Part shown: positions 31,661-34,494 of the stretch, piece after piece
Position numbering within the stretch: position 1 is the stretch's first letter
Layout: every line of letters begins with the position of its first letter
Assembly: GCA_964627045.1 (NCBI GenBank)
Contig: CAZVIK010000015.1
Coordinates: 1 to 34,494, forward strand
DNA: 34,494 nt
Direction of reading: 5' to 3'
Origin: CAZVIK01 sp964627045
GTDB lineage: Bacteria > Acidobacteriota > Terriglobia > Bryobacterales > Bryobacteraceae
Translations under genes and position numbers: made by a program
Notes under the pieces: generated by a model
Seen by the model: only the letters and a program-made list of their open reading frames with translations
Told to the model about the DNA's origin: nothing
Databases searched by the model: none

Positions 31661-32487
31661 CGTTTCGCGGGGGAGTCGCCGGCGGGAGCGCTCTCGGCCG
31701 CGCCGCGGCCGCGGGCGCTGAGGCCCCCGAAGCGGCGGTCGCGTTGCTGGAAGTCGAGGATTGCCTTCAGCAGGTCGGCACGCTTGAAGTCCGGCCAGAG
31801 GACCTCGGTGACATGAAGTTCGGCATAGGCGATCTGCCAGAGCAGAAAGTTGCTGACGCGCATTTCGCCGCTGGTGCGGATGAGCAGATCAGGGTCGGGT
31901 AGCTGTCCGGTGTAAAGACGCCGCGAGATTGCCGCTTCATCCACGCGCAGGCGATCGAGGGCGTTCTGCGCACGGGCTTCCTCGATCACAGCGTTGACCG
32001 CATCGACCAACTCGTTCCGCCCGCCGTAGTTCAACGCCAGGTTCAAAAGCAGACCGCGATTCGAGGCCGTTTCCCGTATGGCCGACTCCAACTCCTCGCG
32101 CGCGGCTGCGGGCAGAGCATCCAGGCGGCCGATGGCGCTGAGCCGGATGTCGTTCTCGTGCAGCGTGGGAAGTTCCTTGCGGATGTAGATGTGGAGCAAC
32201 CGCCACAGGGTGTTGACTTCCTCCCGGGGACGCTTCCAGTTTTCGGCCGAGAAGGCGTAGAGCGTCAGCACCCGAATCCCCATGCGCGCAGCTGTCTCAA
32301 CCACCGTCCGGACCGCGTCCGAGCCCGCCTTGTGTCCGGCCACGCGCGGCAGACCGCGCTTCCTGGCCCAACGCCCGTTCCCGTCCATGATGATGGCGAT
32401 GTGCGCGGGAAGGTGGCGCGGGTCGATCTTCTTGGCCAGCGCCCAGTCCTTGGTCTCCGGACGGAGCGCCTCAATCAGCGCCTTCAT
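31657..32487 (-). CDS. uppS: Isoprenyl (undecaprenyl) diphosphate synthase
   Basis: A 276-residue cis-prenyltransferase that elongates farnesyl diphosphate to the C55 carrier used for peptidoglycan and for the polysaccharide repeat unit built by the operon at the left of this window. HIAIIMDGNGRWARKRG (29-45) contains the catalytic Asp D35, with TLYAFSAENWKRP, LNLALNYGGRNELVDA and LLIRTSGEMRVSNFLLWQ further on. The C-terminal ~25 residues are an unconserved Ala/Gly/Arg tail. The ATG at 32487 has no Shine-Dalgarno; a CATAAT -10 box 12 bases upstream implies a nearly leaderless message. Confidence 0.96.
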   Translation of the reverse strand: MKALIEALRPETKDWALAKKIDPRHLPAHIAIIMDGNGRWARKRGLPRVAGHKAGSDAVRTVVETAARMGIRVLTLYAFSAENWKRPREEVNTLWRLLHIYIRKELPTLHENDIRLSAIGRLDALPAAAREELESAIRETASNRGLLLNLALNYGGRNELVDAVNAVIEEARAQNALDRLRVDEAAISRRLYTGQLPDPDLLIRTSGEMRVSNFLLWQIAYAELHVTEVLWPDFKRADLLKAILDFQQRDRRFGGLSARGRGAAESAPAGDSPAKR

Positions 32488-32498
32488 GTGAACAAGTA

Positions 32499-32504
32499 AT
32501 TATG
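32499..32504 (-). promoter_or_regulatory. Possible -10 box of the uppS-cdsA operon
   Basis: CATAAT on the minus strand matches five of six consensus bases and sits 12 bases before the uppS ATG, so the predicted leader is only about five bases. The -35 region is weak. Confidence 0.35.
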
Positions 32505-32530
32505 GTACACCAACGGCTTCGCGTGACCCG

Positions 32531-34494
32531 CTAACCGCGGCCGCGGCCCTCGGTCAAGTAGTAGAGGGCGGGCATCGCGAGCAAGGTCAGGAACAGCGTC
32601 GAGAAGAGCCCTCCCAGGACCACCGTCGCCAGCGGCCGTTGCACGTCGCTACCGATGCCTGTGGCCAGCGCCGCCGGCACCATTCCCAACATGGCGACGA
32701 TAATCAGCGTAACCAGCGCCCGGAACTGCGACGCAGCCCCGGTAAGCACCGCTTCCCTGAGCGGCAGTTCGAGGTGCACGCGCCGGTGATGTATCTCGGT
32801 CACAAACAGCACCCCGGCCATCACTGCTACGCCGAACAGCGAGATGAAGCCGACCGCCGCCGACACGCTGAACGGAATACCGCGAAGGTGGAGCGCCGCC
32901 ACACCGCCGACGATCGACAACGGGACCGACACCAAGACCAGGGCCGCCCGGCGAACCGAGTTGCACGTCCAATACAAGATCACAAAGATCAGAGCGATGG
33001 TGATCGGGAGAATCCAGGCCAGGCGCCGCCGGGCGCGGTTCAGGTTTTCAAACTGGCCGCCGTAATCCACGCGATAACCCGAGGGCAGCTTGATCTGCGA
33101 GGAAACCGCGCGCTGGACATCGGCCGCGAAGGTGCCCTGGTCGCGCCCGCGGATGTTGGTGCGAACTCCGATCATACGCTGGTTCTCACGGCGCGAGATG
33201 ATGGACGCCCCTTCCGCCACGTGAACCTCGGCCACATGAGAAAGCGGGATCCGCGCACCGTCGGCCGCCGTCACCAGGAGCCGTCCGATGCCGTCAAGAG
33301 TACTGCGCGCTTCAGGGATATAGCGGACGACGATGTCGAACTGGCGGTCGCCCTCGAATTTTGTGCTTACCGGGCGCCCTCCGATCGCCAACTCCACGAC
33401 TTGTTGAATGTCGTCGATGTTGATCCCGTAACGGGCCGCTTCCTCGCGATTCACTTCGATGCGAAGCTGCGGCTGGTCGTCCTCCTGCTCGATGGCCGCG
33501 TCGGCCGCGCCGGGGATTTCCCGGACGATTGACAAGATCTGGTTCGCGCGCGAGCGCAAGAAAGCCAGGTCCGGTCCGCTCAGGATCACAGCCAGGTCGG
33601 CGGAGGACCCGGTCACGGATTCCATCACCATGTCGATGATCGGCTGCGTAAAGTTCAGGGTCGCCCCGGGGATCTGCGACCGCAGTTGCTCCGACAGGTG
33701 CCGTATCAGGTCGGCCTTGGTCATTCCCGAAGGCCAGGTGGAATACGGCGTAAGCTGAATGAGGAACTCGTTCCGGTTCGGCCCGAACGGCTCGGTGTTC
33801 GAGTCCTGCCGTCCGGTCTGGGAAGTCACGCGCCCTACCTGGGGCGACTGGCTCAGGATGGAACGTATCCGCTCGGCAACCTGGGCGGACGCCTCCAAGG
33901 AGATGCCCGGCGGTAGATTCGCCCGCACCCACAGCGTCCCTTCATCGAGTTGCGGCAGAAACTCAGTCCCCAGACTCGCCGAGCTGAAGCAACAGACCAC
34001 AAGTACCGCCACCGTCAGCACGCCCGCGGCGACGTGGTGATCCACCAGGAGGCGAAGCGAGGACTCGTAGCCTCGCGTCAGGAACTTGAGAATCGGATTG
34101 TGCCAAGACTTGGCCCCGCGCGGGAAGAAGTAAGTTGCCAGAACCGGGACCAGGGTCAGCGCGCAAATCAGCGATCCCACCAAAGCCGCGGCAATGGTGA
34201 ACGCCATCGGCATAAACAGGCGGCGTTCGACACGTTCCAGCAAGAACAACGGCAGATAGGCGGATATCACGATCAACATTGAAAATACGATCGGACGCCG
34301 CACTTCCCCGGCGGCTTGTTTCACGCGGTCCGCGATGCTGCCGTTGTGGTCCGGCCGGCTCAAACGCCGGAGCACGTACTNNNNNNNNNNCACGGTTCCG
34401 TCGACGATAATGCCGAAGTCGATGGCGCCGAGGCTCAGCAGGCTCGCGTGGATGCCGCAAAGATACATGCACAGAAACGCGAACAGCAGGCTTA
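32531..34494 (-). CDS. Heavy-metal RND efflux pump (CzcA/CusA type), C-terminal part
   Basis: The frame is open to the right edge, so roughly the first 350-400 residues are missing. What remains begins SLLFAFLCMYLCGIHASLLSL and GAIDFGIIVDGTV, the hallmark of transmembrane helix 4 in heavy-metal RND pumps with the proton-relay acidic residues. A large periplasmic porter region and docking segment follow, then the closing helices (VDYGGQFENLNRARRRL, GVAVMAGVLFVTEI, GIGSDVQRPLATVVLGG, ALYYL). Such pumps expel Co/Zn/Cd or Cu/Ag from cytoplasm or periplasm as trimers with a membrane-fusion protein and an outer-membrane channel; neither partner is in view. Metal specificity cannot be assigned. Compared with typical proteins, the C-terminal tail after the last helix is short. 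Confidence 0.92.
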   Translation of the reverse strand, partial: SLLFAFLCMYLCGIHASLLSLGAIDFGIIVDGTVXXXXYVLRRLSRPDHNGSIADRVKQAAGEVRRPIVFSMLIVISAYLPLFLLERVERRLFMPMAFTIAAALVGSLICALTLVPVLATYFFPRGAKSWHNPILKFLTRGYESSLRLLVDHHVAAGVLTVAVLVVCCFSSASLGTEFLPQLDEGTLWVRANLPPGISLEASAQVAERIRSILSQSPQVGRVTSQTGRQDSNTEPFGPNRNEFLIQLTPYSTWPSGMTKADLIRHLSEQLRSQIPGATLNFTQPIIDMVMESVTGSSADLAVILSGPDLAFLRSRANQILSIVREIPGAADAAIEQEDDQPQLRIEVNREEAARYGINIDDIQQVVELAIGGRPVSTKFEGDRQFDIVVRYIPEARSTLDGIGRLLVTAADGARIPLSHVAEVHVAEGASIISRRENQRMIGVRTNIRGRDQGTFAADVQRAVSSQIKLPSGYRVDYGGQFENLNRARRRLAWILPITIALIFVILYWTCNSVRRAALVLVSVPLSIVGGVAALHLRGIPFSVSAAVGFISLFGVAVMAGVLFVTEIHHRRVHLELPLREAVLTGAASQFRALVTLIIVAMLGMVPAALATGIGSDVQRPLATVVLGGLFSTLFLTLLAMPALYYLTEGRGRG
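34381..34390. other. Assembly gap (10 N) inside the RND pump gene
   Basis: The gap falls between DGTV and YVLRRLS. Family members read VMVE at this point; ten bases plus the flanking AG fit that exactly, with NAG as Glu. Here the stated length looks correct. Confidence 0.95.

Noticed and set aside
1..34494. tRNA genes, CRISPR arrays, insertion sequences, phage genes, att sites
   Set aside because: No cloverleaf, no regularly spaced short repeats, no transposase or integrase and no terminal inverted repeats with target duplications were found on reading both strands. The only repeats of note are the FN3 modules.

Overview
The window is a high-GC (roughly 60-65 percent by eye), gene-dense bacterial segment. 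Three runs of exactly ten N mark it as a scaffolded draft or metagenome-derived assembly. Twin-arginine-like signal peptides of the MRRRTLL kind, a DUF4091/FN3 secreted protein, a full-length NfeD/slipin pair and a Wzx/Wzy-type polysaccharide operon together suggest an Acidobacteriota bacterium (Bryobacterales/Solibacter-like). That placement is inference from gene content; no rRNA or tRNA gene is present to confirm it.

Region 1 (1-15650, all leftward) is one exopolysaccharide/capsule operon of 13 genes. In transcription order it holds a Wza-type export protein, a Wzc-type tyrosine autokinase, a Wzx flippase, a Wzy/ligase membrane protein, a WcaJ/ExoY-type initiating sugar transferase, a GNAT acetyltransferase, a DegT/DnrJ aminotransferase, a membrane-anchored SDR epimerase, a second short sugar transferase, a FemAB/GNAT-like acyltransferase, an FkbH-like HAD-IIIC protein, a GT4 glycosyltransferase, and the start of a second FemAB-like protein that runs off the left edge. 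Most junctions overlap by 1-29 bases or abut. The operon is headed by an A-tract, TTGACA-N17-TATGCT promoter and a perfect 8-8-8 inverted repeat overlapping the first start codon. The likely product is a lipid-linked, Wzy-polymerised polysaccharide containing an acetamido sugar and possibly acyl or glyceryl decorations.

Region 2 (15651-19500) is a 940-base divergent intergenic stretch with stem-loops and a good sigma-54 promoter match, followed by a secreted DUF4091 protein carrying three recently duplicated FN3 domains.

Region 3 (19564-26060) holds an apparently exported methyltransferase, a membrane protein with a degenerate MPN/JAB domain, and a rightward set of envelope genes: NfeD protease, slipin, SPOR-domain protein and lnt.

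Region 4 (26061-27968) holds rpmE and an alpha/beta hydrolase with two non-obvious RNA units. One (26346-26606) has a consensus promoter, a 19-nt Shine-Dalgarno complementary to the 16S rRNA tail, a 14-codon ORF and a GNRA-capped intrinsic terminator. The other (27684-27853) is a structured RNA ending in a terminator that resembles 6S RNA. These two units are the most interesting parts of the window.

Region 5 (27969-34494) holds a TTG-started MFS transporter, a PBP4-type D-Ala-D-Ala carboxypeptidase, an FmdB zinc ribbon, then leftward uppS-cdsA and a partial heavy-metal RND efflux pump cut by the right edge. uppS supplies the undecaprenyl carrier that the polysaccharide operon would need.
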